A stretch of 17,344 nt of DNA from UBA4582 sp964228885 (GCA_964228885.1 CAXRCG010000029.1:1-17344); one strand, 5' to 3'; shown: positions 7,584-16,171, numbered from the stretch's first letter. Notes: generated from the sequence alone by a model not told the origin. Made by a program: numbers and translations.

Positions 7584-8279
7584 ATGAAAGCCAGCATTAA
7601 GGACAGGCTAGCCGCATTTATCCTCACGTGCAGCATGATTCTAGCGCTTACAGGATGTAATGCTACTAATTCTGGGCCTAGCAACCCTGCCGCGACTCAG
7701 CCTGTTGTAACCCAACCAGCAATTCCAATTCGAGACCCTAGAATTCAGCAACTGCTTGAAGAAGCATACTTTGCCTTCATGGAGAGCCGATTAACCACGC
7801 CTATTGAAGACAATGCATATTATCGTTATCTACAGGTTCTCGCTATTGACCCAACTAACCAAGACGCTAACACAGGAATATCAAACATTGTCGAGGAGTA
7901 CCTTGACTGGGCTTTGGAAAGCCTATCCAGTCGCACCTTTAGAGCTGCTACCAATTATCTCAACAAAGCACGTTCAGTTGATGAAACTCATCCCAATATC
8001 TCCGCTGTTGAAACCAGAATTACGGAATACCGAAATGCCAGCGAGGAACATTACTTACTGGACCCTGAAATCGTGAAGAGCAAGTCAGCAGAAACACAAC
8101 AAGCGTTGGTCGCCATTGCCCAGCGGATTCAGGAGACGACTGCGAGCGTCATCATTTCTGCCCGAAGTGACGCTGAGGGGCGATGGATTTATCAACAATT
8201 AAATGCTCATACGGACAATCGCATCAAAGCCCGATTTGAACGACGATCAAAACCAGAGATTAGGCTCATTATTCCGTGA
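7584..8279 (+). CDS. Putative TPR-like lipoprotein, unrecognised family
   Basis: I do not recognise the family. From the ATG at 7584 it is 231 aa with a textbook lipoprotein signal: a KASIKDR positive region, the hydrophobic AAFILTCSMILA, and a lipobox LTGC with Cys25 as the acylation site. A Pro/Thr/Gln-rich spacer (about 26-50) follows. Residues about 50-145 look like divergent tetratricopeptide helices (LLEEAYFAFME, YYRYLQVLAIDPTNQDA, YLNKARSVDETHPNISAVE). The tail is basic (RIKARFERRSKPEIRLIIP) and could contact peptidoglycan or a partner. A GTG at 7563 in the same frame would add seven residues before the signal. Neither start has a clear Shine-Dalgarno; the ATG gives the better signal peptide. 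It is the first plus-strand gene, divergent from the DsbD-domain gene and 214 bases before the DUF2333 gene. A role in envelope assembly is only a guess. Confidence 0.8.
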   Translation: MKASIKDRLAAFILTCSMILALTGCNATNSGPSNPAATQPVVTQPAIPIRDPRIQQLLEEAYFAFMESRLTTPIEDNAYYRYLQVLAIDPTNQDANTGISNIVEEYLDWALESLSSRTFRAATNYLNKARSVDETHPNISAVETRITEYRNASEEHYLLDPEIVKSKSAETQQALVAIAQRIQETTASVIISARSDAEGRWIYQQLNAHTDNRIKARFERRSKPEIRLIIP

Positions 8280-8493
8280 CTCGGTGATTCCGACATCATG
8301 TTTAACCGCTGACTATAACTGGTCCATCGATCGATGCGTCTTCAACGCTGTTCTCACAGAAATTAAGAAGACCCGGCCCGCAGCGATGCTCATGGTGCTA
8401 AGCTGTTTATTAAGTCGTCCTGCCGCTGAAGTTGGCAATTTTCCGCAGTTTCCTTAACATGAACACCCAGTTTAAGCTAAGGCCGCCGCATCA

Positions 8494-9534
8494 GTGTTTG
8501 ATAAACTAAAAAACAACGTCAACGATCAAATTGAGACCGACAGTATCTTGGGCAGGATCGGCAAGGCAATCGCAGGCACTATCTGTGTCATTCTTCTTGT
8601 CGCCGGCATCGTTGGTTTTATCTGGGATACGGAACCGGATACGTTCGATATTCACTCTATCACTCAACAAACGACTCAACATTACGGAGTGAAGACCGTC
8701 ATTGGGAGCACAACGGTTTCAACCACAATGGCGCTCGCTGATAAAATGCTAAACAAACGTGGCGGCTATTTAACCAATGACGTCATCCCTCCGAGTATTT
8801 GGATGGACAACGTCCCCAACTGGGAATACGGCGTGATAGTGCAAGTGCGTGACATGACACGCACCCTGCGGAACAACATGAGCCGTTCTCAGTCTCAGTC
8901 CACAGAGGATCCAGCACTGACGACAGCCGAAAATCAGTTCTATTTCGATACAAATAGCTGGGCGTTCCCACAAACAGAATCTGAATACACACAGGGCAAT
9001 AACGCACTTGGAGACTACCTACAGAGACTCGGGGACAATGATCAGCAATCAGCCCAATTTTACGCACGAGCGGATAATTTACGAGTTTGGCTCTCTGAGG
9101 TTGAAACAAGACTAGGCAGCCTTTCGCAAAGACTCAGCACCAGCGTAGGCAAGCGTCAGCTCGATGTTTCCCTCGCCGGGGATACTGCCGCACGGCAATC
9201 CACAGGCACAGTAAACGACGTCGAGGTTAAAACGCCCTGGTCAGAACTAGACGATGTTTTCTATGAAGCCCGCGGCACTACTTGGGCATTACTTCACCTA
9301 TTGCGGGCGGTCGAGACCGATTTTGTGGACGTACTCGAAAAAAAGAACGCGCTAGTAAGCCTGCAACAGATTATTCGAGAGCTTGAACCCACACAGGATG
9401 TACTTTGGAGCCCCATCATCCTAAATGGTAGTGGTTTTGGACTCGTCGCAAACCATTCTTTAGTCATGGGTGCACACATTTCCCGCGCAAACGCCGCAAT
9501 TATTGATTTGAGAAGGCTGCTTCAGGACGGATAG
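8494..9534 (+). CDS. DUF2333 family inner-membrane protein
   Basis: A conserved protein of uncharacterised function found in Pseudomonas and related gammaproteobacteria. The 346 residues comprise a short cytoplasmic N-terminus, one membrane helix at about 25-44 (AIAGTICVILLVAGIVGFIW) and a large, probably periplasmic domain. That domain carries the family's conserved blocks: GGYLTNDVIPPS, MDNVPNWEYGVIVQVRD, SRSQSQSTEDP, QFYARADNLRVWL, RLGSLSQRLS, WSELDDVFYEARGTTWALLH, LEKKNALVSLQQIIRELE and NGSGFGLVANHSLVM. It starts at a GTG with only a distant AAGG upstream. The preceding lipoprotein may be a partner by position, but the 214-base gap, in which I see no convincing gene, weakens an operon claim. 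Confidence 0.9.
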   Translation: MFDKLKNNVNDQIETDSILGRIGKAIAGTICVILLVAGIVGFIWDTEPDTFDIHSITQQTTQHYGVKTVIGSTTVSTTMALADKMLNKRGGYLTNDVIPPSIWMDNVPNWEYGVIVQVRDMTRTLRNNMSRSQSQSTEDPALTTAENQFYFDTNSWAFPQTESEYTQGNNALGDYLQRLGDNDQQSAQFYARADNLRVWLSEVETRLGSLSQRLSTSVGKRQLDVSLAGDTAARQSTGTVNDVEVKTPWSELDDVFYEARGTTWALLHLLRAVETDFVDVLEKKNALVSLQQIIRELEPTQDVLWSPIILNGSGFGLVANHSLVMGAHISRANAAIIDLRRLLQDG

Positions 9535-9877
9535 CAGGTTCCAGCACAGCATCACGTGAAACCACGGGTATAAAGAATGCAAGACAATTTGGCGTTTATC
9601 GCAGCACCGATAGATACAAACCAACTTTCTAGTCTTACTATTTGTACCGGTGAATTAAGTTGTTCAAGCGCACCTAAATCCTGAAATCACCATCAGCGAG
9701 CCGTCGAAAACCGGTCTCTATTGCCTAATCCCGCACGAATTGTTCGAAAGTAGCCAAAAACTGCACATTTATAGTTCAAGACTGGCGATCACTTTTGTAC
9801 TATAGGCACAATCCTGAAAGACCACCAAGAGTCTTGATTGGACTGACACACTAAAAATAATCCGAGCGGAATTCACT
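9535..9877. other. 343-base intergenic region upstream of the membrane pyrophosphatase
   Basis: No gene or RNA is recognised here. It should hold the promoter of the pyrophosphatase gene. The best candidate I see is TTCAAG (9775-9780), a 17-base spacer, and TACTAT (9798-9803), which would leave an untranslated leader of about 70 bases. The match to consensus is moderate. A weak ribosome site (GAGCGGA) precedes the ATG at 9878. A small hairpin (AAGAC...GTCTT) lies in the leader around 9818-9835. Confidence 0.4.
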
Positions 9878-11905
9878 ATGAGCGAAATTACTAACTTGCC
9901 ACCTATTATTGGTGCGCTAGGACTAGTCTGTGCTTTTGTCATTTACCTACTGATGACAAAATTTTCAGACGGAGACGATGCACTAAAAAAGATAGCAAAA
10001 GCAATTCATGAGGGCGCAATGGTTTTCATGAACAGGGAATACGCAATGCTTGCAATGTTCGCCCTGCCATTGCTTGTTATTCTTTACTTTGCACTTGGCC
10101 AAGGCACGGCTCTTTCTTTTGCCGTTGGCGCAATATCATCGGGACTTGCTGGCTATCTCGGCATGTTTTCGGCGACCAAGGCGAATATTCGTACCACCGT
10201 CGCAGCCCAAGAATCTGGCGCTGCAAGCGCCCTCACCGTTGCATTCTACGGGGGCTCCATAATGGGTCTTTGTGTCGCATCACTCGGCCTCCTTGGCCTA
10301 GGCTCATTGTACTGGTTCTTCGGGGGCGATAAAGATGCGCTTCACGCAATTCACGGCTTCGGTATGGGCGCATCGGTTGTTGCGCTCTTCTCACGGGTCG
10401 GTGGTGGTATTTATACCAAAAGTGCAGATGTTGGCGCTGACCTTGTCGGTAAAGTCGAAGCAGGCATCCCTGAAGATGATCCCCGCAACCCAGGTGTCAT
10501 CGCAGACAACGTTGGCGACAACGTCGGTGACGTTGCCGGTATGGGCTCAGATATCTTTGAGTCATATTGCGGTTCTATGATCGCAACTATCGCAATCGCC
10601 TCCACCATGGCGCTTGGTGCTGAATACGGCATTGCGGCGCTCACGACGGACCCCATGAAGGGGCAACAGGCACTGATGTTTTTGCCGCTAGCGCTGGCTT
10701 CATTTGGACTAATTTGTTCTGTTATCGGCATCTTGATTGTTCGGGCAATGTCTAACAGCGCACCAGAAACTGCTTTACGCATGGGTCATCAACTAAGTGC
10801 TGTTGCCTTGGTTGTCGGAGCTTACTTCCTAACCGACGCGCTTGGGATCAAGAGCGACGTGTGGTGGGCAATTGTAGCCGGCACAAGTGGCGGCGTGCTT
10901 ATTGGTTTAGTAACAGAATATTACACGGCTAAAAGTCCCGTCATTCGCATTGCTGAATCAGGTAAAACAGGCACTGCGACCGTGATGATTACTGGTCTTG
11001 CTGTAGGTATGCAATCCGTCGTCATTCCTATCGTTTCTATCGGCGCCATCATCTACATATCAACTGAACTTGCCGGCCTTTACGGCGTTGGTATTGCAGC
11101 TGTAGGTATGTTGGCAACAGTTGGCATGACAATGGCGCTTGATGCATACGGTCCCGTCGCAGACAACGCAGGCGGCATTGCAGAGATGGGCGGCCTAGGC
11201 GCAGATATTAGAGAAATCACCGACGGTCTTGATGAAGTTGGGAATACGACAGCAGCGATCGGAAAGGGATTTGCAATTGGCGCAGCGGCACTCGCAGCAC
11301 TCGCAATCATCGCTGCCTTCGTTGAGACTATGCACTACAAGTACCCTGACTTTGGTTTGGAATTATCAAACCCTCAAGTTCTCGTTGGTATGTTTATCGG
11401 CGGCTGTTTGCCATTCCTTATCGCTTCTATCACCATGACCTCTGTGGGTGATGCTGCAATGGAGATGATCGAAGAGATTCGTCGCCAGTTCCGTGAAATA
11501 GAAGGATTGATGGAAGGTAAAGCTGATCCTGATCACGCCAAATGTATCGACATCGCTACTCAGGCAGCACTCAAAAAGATGATCCTGCCCGGCGTAATAG
11601 CTGTGTCTATGCCAGCGATTGTAGGCTTTGGTCTCGGTGGTGAAAGTCTAGGCGGTATGCTTGCCGGCGCACTGCTTGGATGTGTATTACTTGCACTGAT
11701 GATGGCGAACGCCGGTGGCGCTTGGGATAATGCCAAGAAATATGTTGAAAAGGGCAACCTAGGTGGCAAAGGTTCAGACGTTCACGAAGCCGTTGTTGTT
11801 GGCGATACCGTAGGTGATCCTTTCAAGGATACTTCCGGACCCGCAATGAACATTTTAATTAATGTAATGGCTATCGTTAGTCTGGTAATCGCACCATTAT
11901 TGTAA
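9878..11905 (+). CDS. hppA: Membrane-bound ion-translocating pyrophosphatase, K+-dependent type, probably Na+-pumping
   Basis: Hydrolyses pyrophosphate in the cytoplasm and uses the energy to pump Na+ and/or H+ out. The 675-residue protein has about 16 membrane segments and all pyrophosphate/Mg sites: DVGADLVGKVEAGIPEDDPR at 184-203, NVGDNVGDVAGMGSD at 211-225, and near the end GDTVGDPFKDTSGPAMNIL. At 455-464 it reads GNTTAAIGKG. The Ala after GNTT and the Gly three further on are the residues of K+-dependent enzymes; K+-independent pumps have Lys in the first place. The semi-conserved glutamate is E228 in SDIFESY, the position seen in the Thermotoga Na+ enzyme and not four residues later as in plant H+ pumps. 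From known family rules this points to a Na+ (or dual Na+/H+) pump. The gene is monocistronic, with its own terminator. A pyrophosphate-dependent phosphofructokinase gene lies about 5 kb downstream. Confidence 0.97.
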   Translation: MSEITNLPPIIGALGLVCAFVIYLLMTKFSDGDDALKKIAKAIHEGAMVFMNREYAMLAMFALPLLVILYFALGQGTALSFAVGAISSGLAGYLGMFSATKANIRTTVAAQESGAASALTVAFYGGSIMGLCVASLGLLGLGSLYWFFGGDKDALHAIHGFGMGASVVALFSRVGGGIYTKSADVGADLVGKVEAGIPEDDPRNPGVIADNVGDNVGDVAGMGSDIFESYCGSMIATIAIASTMALGAEYGIAALTTDPMKGQQALMFLPLALASFGLICSVIGILIVRAMSNSAPETALRMGHQLSAVALVVGAYFLTDALGIKSDVWWAIVAGTSGGVLIGLVTEYYTAKSPVIRIAESGKTGTATVMITGLAVGMQSVVIPIVSIGAIIYISTELAGLYGVGIAAVGMLATVGMTMALDAYGPVADNAGGIAEMGGLGADIREITDGLDEVGNTTAAIGKGFAIGAAALAALAIIAAFVETMHYKYPDFGLELSNPQVLVGMFIGGCLPFLIASITMTSVGDAAMEMIEEIRRQFREIEGLMEGKADPDHAKCIDIATQAALKKMILPGVIAVSMPAIVGFGLGGESLGGMLAGALLGCVLLALMMANAGGAWDNAKKYVEKGNLGGKGSDVHEAVVVGDTVGDPFKDTSGPAMNILINVMAIVSLVIAPLL

Positions 11906-11943
11906 GCTGCTATACACCTACAATAGACTGAAGTAAGACATTA

Positions 11944-11981
11944 AGCCGGTATCGAGTCAGTGATTCGGTATCGGCTTTTTT
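11944..11981 (+). terminator. Rho-independent terminator after hppA
   Basis: AGCCGGTATCGA (11944-11955) pairs along 12 bases, including two G-U pairs, with TCGGTATCGGCT (11965-11976) around a 9-base loop. A run of six T follows. It lies 38 bases after the hppA stop. On the other strand the stem is not followed by T, so it serves only the plus-strand gene. Confidence 0.92.
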
Positions 11982-12028
11982 GTGTCTGCTATTTGCGTCG
12001 AACGAGGTATGCGGCCAATCAAGGGTGA

Positions 12029-13468
12029 TCAAGAAACAGCGAGTTCAGAGGTTATCAAATTGGTACCAAACCAGGTCAACGATTCAGTAAGCGTCACTAC
12101 GCCACCCACAATAATCAAAGCAGGCGAAGCCATCGCGTTTGAAGCAATTTCCTCTGGCAGCGTATCAAGACGCGTAACCAACACTCGTTGATCTATTCTA
12201 GTTCCTTGCTCAACCACTGCAACCGGTGTTGACGGCAACATACCAGAGCCAATGAGTTTTTCTCTAATCAGCGCCGCACTTGTCAGCCCCATATAAAACA
12301 CCAGCGTTTGCCGGTCGGTAGAGAAAGATTTCCAAGGCAAGTCAAAGTGACCACCTTTCTTTCTGTGTCCGGTGACAAAAGTCACGCTATCAGCAAAATC
12401 TCGATGCGTGAGAGGTATGCCTGCATACGCTGCGCAGCCATTTGCCGCGCTAATACCAGGAACAACCTGAAATGGAATACCGGCCTCAACCAGTGACGCC
12501 AACTCTTCGCCACCCCGGCCAAATATAAACGGATCCCCGCCCTTTAGCCTGCATACCCTTTTGCCTTCGCCGGCTAGGCGAACCATCTCACGGTTGATTT
12601 CAGTCTGGGCAATTGAATGACGCCCTTTTGCTTTTGCTACAGAAATCCTTTCAGCATCTCTGCGAACCAAACTGAGAATATCTTTTGAAACCAAATTATC
12701 GTACAGAACAACATCTGCCTGTTGCATCAAGCGAAGCGCTTTCAGCGTTAGCAGCTCTGGGTCACCGGGACCCGCCCCAACCAGATAAACTTCACCGAGG
12801 CGATCGCCTCGACCTAAAATATTTTGATACTCTTCCGCCGAGTCAAGCGCAGTATTAAATGATTTTGCCGCGTCTTCCGGCCGTCCTGCCATCACCAAAT
12901 TAGCCACAGGGCCTTCAAACAAGCGCTCCCAAAACCTTCTTCTTTCATCGACAGATTTCAATCTCGATTTAACCTGAGAGCGTAATCCACCAGCGAACCG
13001 TGCAAGATCACTCCACCCAAACGGAATGAGCGTTTCGAGCTTCTGCCTTGCCATTCTCGCAAGCACCGGCGCTGCTCCGCCTGAAGAAATGGCAATCATC
13101 AAAGGCGATCGATCAACTATGCTTGGCAGAATAAATCTACAGAGTTCGGGGGTATCAACAACATTAGCAAGTACTCCAACTTGCTCGGCATCATCAAATA
13201 CCTGTTGGTTGACTATCGATGAAGGGGTTGCCGCGATGACAAGCAACTGACCGCTTAGGTCAGACGCTTTGTATTCACCTTGCCGGTAAGAGGAAATTAA
13301 GCCTGCTTCTATCCAACCGGCTATTTCCGAACTGATTGACAGAGAAACAACCGATACCCTTGCCCCAGCGTCAATCAGCGTTGCAATTTTTCTGGTGGCA
13401 ACATTACCCCCACCAACAACAACGCAGGGTTTTGCGGTTAGCTTTAAATATATCGGATAGTAGTCCAC
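12029..13468 (-). CDS. cysG: Siroheme synthase CysG (trifunctional)
   Basis: Makes siroheme from uroporphyrinogen III by three activities: SAM-dependent bis-methylation, NAD-dependent dehydrogenation of precorrin-2, and ferrochelation. The 479-residue protein has the fused layout. The N-terminal dehydrogenase/chelatase (about 1-215) shows the NAD loop VVVGGGNVATRK at 16-27, the catalytic Asp in NVVD (D105) and SPLMIAISSGGAAPVLAR at 121-138. The C-terminal methyltransferase shows VYLVGAGPGDPELLTLKAL at 227-245, CRLKGGDPFIFGRGGEE at 306-322, VPGISAANG and LTHRD. Length is normal (457 in E. coli). It is the last gene of the sulfite-reduction operon, 18 bases after the DUF934 gene. The cofactor it makes is required by the reductase encoded two genes upstream. 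Confidence 0.97.
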   Translation of the reverse strand: MDYYPIYLKLTAKPCVVVGGGNVATRKIATLIDAGARVSVVSLSISSEIAGWIEAGLISSYRQGEYKASDLSGQLLVIAATPSSIVNQQVFDDAEQVGVLANVVDTPELCRFILPSIVDRSPLMIAISSGGAAPVLARMARQKLETLIPFGWSDLARFAGGLRSQVKSRLKSVDERRRFWERLFEGPVANLVMAGRPEDAAKSFNTALDSAEEYQNILGRGDRLGEVYLVGAGPGDPELLTLKALRLMQQADVVLYDNLVSKDILSLVRRDAERISVAKAKGRHSIAQTEINREMVRLAGEGKRVCRLKGGDPFIFGRGGEELASLVEAGIPFQVVPGISAANGCAAYAGIPLTHRDFADSVTFVTGHRKKGGHFDLPWKSFSTDRQTLVFYMGLTSAALIREKLIGSGMLPSTPVAVVEQGTRIDQRVLVTRLDTLPEEIASNAMASPALIIVGGVVTLTESLTWFGTNLITSELAVS

Positions 13469-13486
13469 CCTCTAAATCCACATGAC

Positions 13487-13951
13487 TTATTGATAGGAAA
13501 CAGAAAACGGATGCAATCGTGCCAACGATGCTTCCGGATCCTGATCTGCCTGCAAATCAAACGCATTTATGCCTGATCTGCGCATCAAGAACAGCTGATC
13601 AGTGAGAACTTCACCTATCGCGCGAATCTCGTTTTTAAAACCTAATCTGTCTCTTAACAACTTTGCCTGGCTATAGCCTCTTCCATCTCCAGCGACAGGA
13701 AATTCAACACAGATCAAATCTAGATGAGCAACATCGTCAGCGAGTTCCAGCACATCATCGTCATTGCTTATTGCCACGCCCTTAGGACCATCGCTTGCCA
13801 AAAGCTGCTCTCGATTCTGCCGCCATTGTTCTAGCGAAATTATCCAATTTTTTGTCACTGATTCTGCGACTGTGTCAGCGCCTTCGGCTGGAAGGCCCAG
13901 TAACCAAAAATCCTCAACCAGTCTATCGTCTTTTATGATTTTCTTACCCAT
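13487..13951 (-). CDS. DUF934 protein linked to sulfite reductase
   Basis: A 154-residue cytoplasmic protein of the DUF934 family, recognised from FPVAGDGRGYSQAKLLRDR at about 85-103, NEIRAIGEVLTDQLFLMRR and the C-terminal FDLQADQDPEASLARLHPF. The family is regularly encoded beside siroheme-type sulfite reductase in Pseudomonas and rhizobia. Here it overlaps the 3' end of that gene by eight bases, so translation is likely coupled. Its biochemical role is not established to my knowledge. The linkage suggests an accessory or electron-transfer partner of the reductase, but no cofactor-binding motif such as a flavodoxin loop or cysteine cluster is visible. Confidence 0.9.
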   Translation of the reverse strand: MGKKIIKDDRLVEDFWLLGLPAEGADTVAESVTKNWIISLEQWRQNREQLLASDGPKGVAISNDDDVLELADDVAHLDLICVEFPVAGDGRGYSQAKLLRDRLGFKNEIRAIGEVLTDQLFLMRRSGINAFDLQADQDPEASLARLHPFSVSYQ

Positions 13952-15602
13952 AAACAGCCTCCTTAAATGGTGCCACGCCGAGACGCCTGACCGATTGAAG
14001 AAAGGTTTCTTGTTCCTCTCTTAGATCGACATAGGTCGTTAGCAACGTCGCGATGGTCTCAGCAACGTTTTCTTTGGCCACAGAGGGGCCGATGATTTTT
14101 CCAAGGGAAGCGTCTTCTTCCGCTGAACCACCGATAGTAATTTGGTACCACTCTTCACCTTTTTTATCGACGCCAAGGATGCCGATATGACCCACGTGGT
14201 GATGTCCGCAAGCATTCATGCAACCAGACATCTTTACCTTGATTTCACCAATATCATAGAGATAGTCAAGATCATCGAATCGTTCATTAATTTGCCTTGC
14301 TATAGGAATAGAGCTCGCATTGGCAAGACTACAAAAGTCAAGACCAGGACAGCAGATCATGTCCGTCAGGGTGCCAACATTTGGCGTAGCAAGATCTAAA
14401 CTCAAGAGCCTCTTCCAGAGCGCATGAAGCTTATGTTCGGGTACATCTGACAAGACCAGATTTTGCTCATGGGTCACTCTCATTCGACTAAAGCTGTAAT
14501 CGTCGGCCAGCTCGGCAACGCCGTCCATCTGCGTGTCTGTAAGATCACCTGGCGCTTCTTCTGGCGCTTTAACGGATATGGTTACCACACGATATCCTGA
14601 AATCTTGTGTTCCTGTGTGTTCTGACGATACCAAATAGCAAAGGCCGGGCTAGCTTCAAACTTTTCAGCTAGATTGGTCGCTGACGATTCGTCGTAATGT
14701 TCTGCGTAGTCAAAGGGCTGAAAGTACTTCTGCATTTCATTAATGCTCGAATCTTCAATTATCAAGCTACCTTCACGCAGGTAACACCACTCTTCTTCAA
14801 CTTGCCGAGTGAATTCTTCAATACCAAGACTGTTAACCAGTATTTTAATTCGCGCCTTGTATTTGTTATCCCGACGACCCGCCAAATTGTAGATCCGTAG
14901 GATCGCTTCCAAGTAAGAAAGCAGGTATTTCTTCGGCAAATAGTCTTTTATTACTTTGCCGATAACCGGCGTTCTGCCCAGTCCACCACCGACCAAAATT
15001 TTGAAACCCACTTCTTTGGTTTCCGCATGCTCAACCAGCTGTATTCCAATATCATGTACCTGAGTCGCAGCCCGATCGTTTTCTGAACCCGAGACCGCGA
15101 TTTTAAATTTACGAGGCAGAAAAGAAAATTCCGGGTGCAACGTTGACCATTGCCTAATCATTTCACAATAGGGACGAGGGTCTTCCAGTTCATCTTTGGC
15201 AACACCCGCGAATTGATCGGCGGAAGTATTACGAATGCAATTCCCGCTCGTTTGAATTGAGTGCATCTCTACCGTCGCTAAATCAGCAAGCACATCCGGA
15301 ACATCCTTTAATGCTAACCAATTAAATTGCACGTTCTGTCTGGTCGTCAGGTGCCCGTATCGCCGATCATACTTACGAGAGATATGGGCCAACATTCGCA
15401 TCTGATCTGAACTGAGCAACCCATAGGGAACTGCAACCCGCAACATCGGGGCATGTCTTTGTATGTAAAGACCATTCATCAACCTCAGTGGGCGAAACTC
15501 GTCTTCGCTCAAAGTGCCCGCTAGAAACCTTTCTGTCTGATCGCGAAACTGCGCAACACGCTCGTTGACTAGGCGTTGGTCCTCAGGACTATATTGGTAC
15601 AT
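13944..15602 (-). CDS. cysI: Siroheme [4Fe-4S] sulfite (nitrite) reductase, Pseudomonas CysI type
   Basis: Reduces sulfite to sulfide with six electrons in assimilatory sulfate reduction; related enzymes reduce nitrite. The 552 aa match the length of the Pseudomonas enzyme. Two ferredoxin-like half-domains are visible (NGLYIQRHAPMLRVAVPYG near 45-63 and FSRMRVTHEQNLVLSDV in the second repeat). The siroheme-pocket segment is HLTTRQNVQFNW, with TSGNCIRNTSADQFAG after it. The coupled cluster ligands are C418 and C424 (CPGLDFC) and C461 and C465 (CMNAC). No flavoprotein subunit (CysJ) is encoded in the cluster, so the electron donor is probably ferredoxin or something linked to DUF934; that is inference. 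The ATG at 15602 has a modest GGGA upstream. Sulfite fits better than nitrite as substrate because of DUF934, but the sequence alone does not prove it. Confidence 0.93.
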   Translation of the reverse strand: MYQYSPEDQRLVNERVAQFRDQTERFLAGTLSEDEFRPLRLMNGLYIQRHAPMLRVAVPYGLLSSDQMRMLAHISRKYDRRYGHLTTRQNVQFNWLALKDVPDVLADLATVEMHSIQTSGNCIRNTSADQFAGVAKDELEDPRPYCEMIRQWSTLHPEFSFLPRKFKIAVSGSENDRAATQVHDIGIQLVEHAETKEVGFKILVGGGLGRTPVIGKVIKDYLPKKYLLSYLEAILRIYNLAGRRDNKYKARIKILVNSLGIEEFTRQVEEEWCYLREGSLIIEDSSINEMQKYFQPFDYAEHYDESSATNLAEKFEASPAFAIWYRQNTQEHKISGYRVVTISVKAPEEAPGDLTDTQMDGVAELADDYSFSRMRVTHEQNLVLSDVPEHKLHALWKRLLSLDLATPNVGTLTDMICCPGLDFCSLANASSIPIARQINERFDDLDYLYDIGEIKVKMSGCMNACGHHHVGHIGILGVDKKGEEWYQITIGGSAEEDASLGKIIGPSVAKENVAETIATLLTTYVDLREEQETFLQSVRRLGVAPFKEAVYG

Positions 15603-16171
15603 TTATTTCTTTCCCGTTCATCAACAAATGAATTTCATAAAATAGAAATTCAAAACAAACTCCATTTCGAAAGCACTTAAGAGCAAACTATTACCAAAGT
15701 GTTTAGTCTTTGAATGCTCACCAGGTTGGCCAAAAGCAGAGGTAAGCCACCTGAATGGCCTTTACCTTCTCGCCAAAGGTGGAGCAGCCTACGGGAAATG
15801 GAAAAAAATCAAAAATACTATTTTATTATCGGCTTATAACTCGCAGCACTATTCGTCAGTCTTCGAGCGATGGCACTCATATACCATCAGAACTTCGCCG
15901 GCGCGGGATATCTGAACCGCCAGGCACATTAAAGTAAAACCCACGTTTCCGAGCACAAGTGAATGACTTGGGGATACCCATATAGCGGCTTGTTTAGTCG
16001 AAACCTTCTAAGCCTGTGGCTTTTGGGTGCTGTCCTTCTAGGTAAGAAGCTCCATCATGGCCTATCATTGGATACAATAAACGTCTGCGGATAGGAAGAC
16101 GTAGACATCGGATTTAAAACGATTGAGATCCCATCGAACCTTGCCCGCTTAACACTGAAGGATAGATTTAC
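15603..16171. other. 569-base divergent intergenic region with several small hairpins
   Basis: No protein gene or known RNA was recognised. The region must carry the promoters of the leftward sulfite-reductase operon and the rightward Sul-like gene. Visible inverted repeats are CAGGTTGGC/GCCACCTG (15722-15730 and 15746-15753, one bulged base), ACCTT/AAGGT (15764-15768 and 15776-15780), AAGT/ACTT (15957-15969), CTTCT/AGAAG with loop AGGTA (16035-16049), ATTG/CAAT with loop GATA (16067-16078), and ACGTCT/AGACGT (16081-16102) with a GGA-rich loop. GGATA occurs five times on the plus strand between 15906 and 16164, the last in the ribosome site of the Sul-like gene. These may belong to a leader RNA or small RNA, but no expression evidence is available. 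Confidence 0.4.

Noticed and set aside
8203..8457. An 84-codon plus-strand frame overlapping the end of the lipoprotein gene and filling part of the gap before the DUF2333 gene
   Set aside because: It has no recognisable family features, starts inside a better-supported gene in another frame and has no ribosome site. It could be a decayed extension of the lipoprotein, but nothing supports that.
15755..15937. Short plus-strand open frame (60 codons) in the divergent intergenic region
   Set aside because: It crosses inverted repeats, has no ribosome site and encodes a low-information sequence.
15720..16110. 6S RNA, tmRNA or tRNA in the large intergenic region
   Set aside because: The conserved arms, the T-loop GTTCGA motif and the CCA end were not found, and the hairpin layout does not fit the 6S rod.
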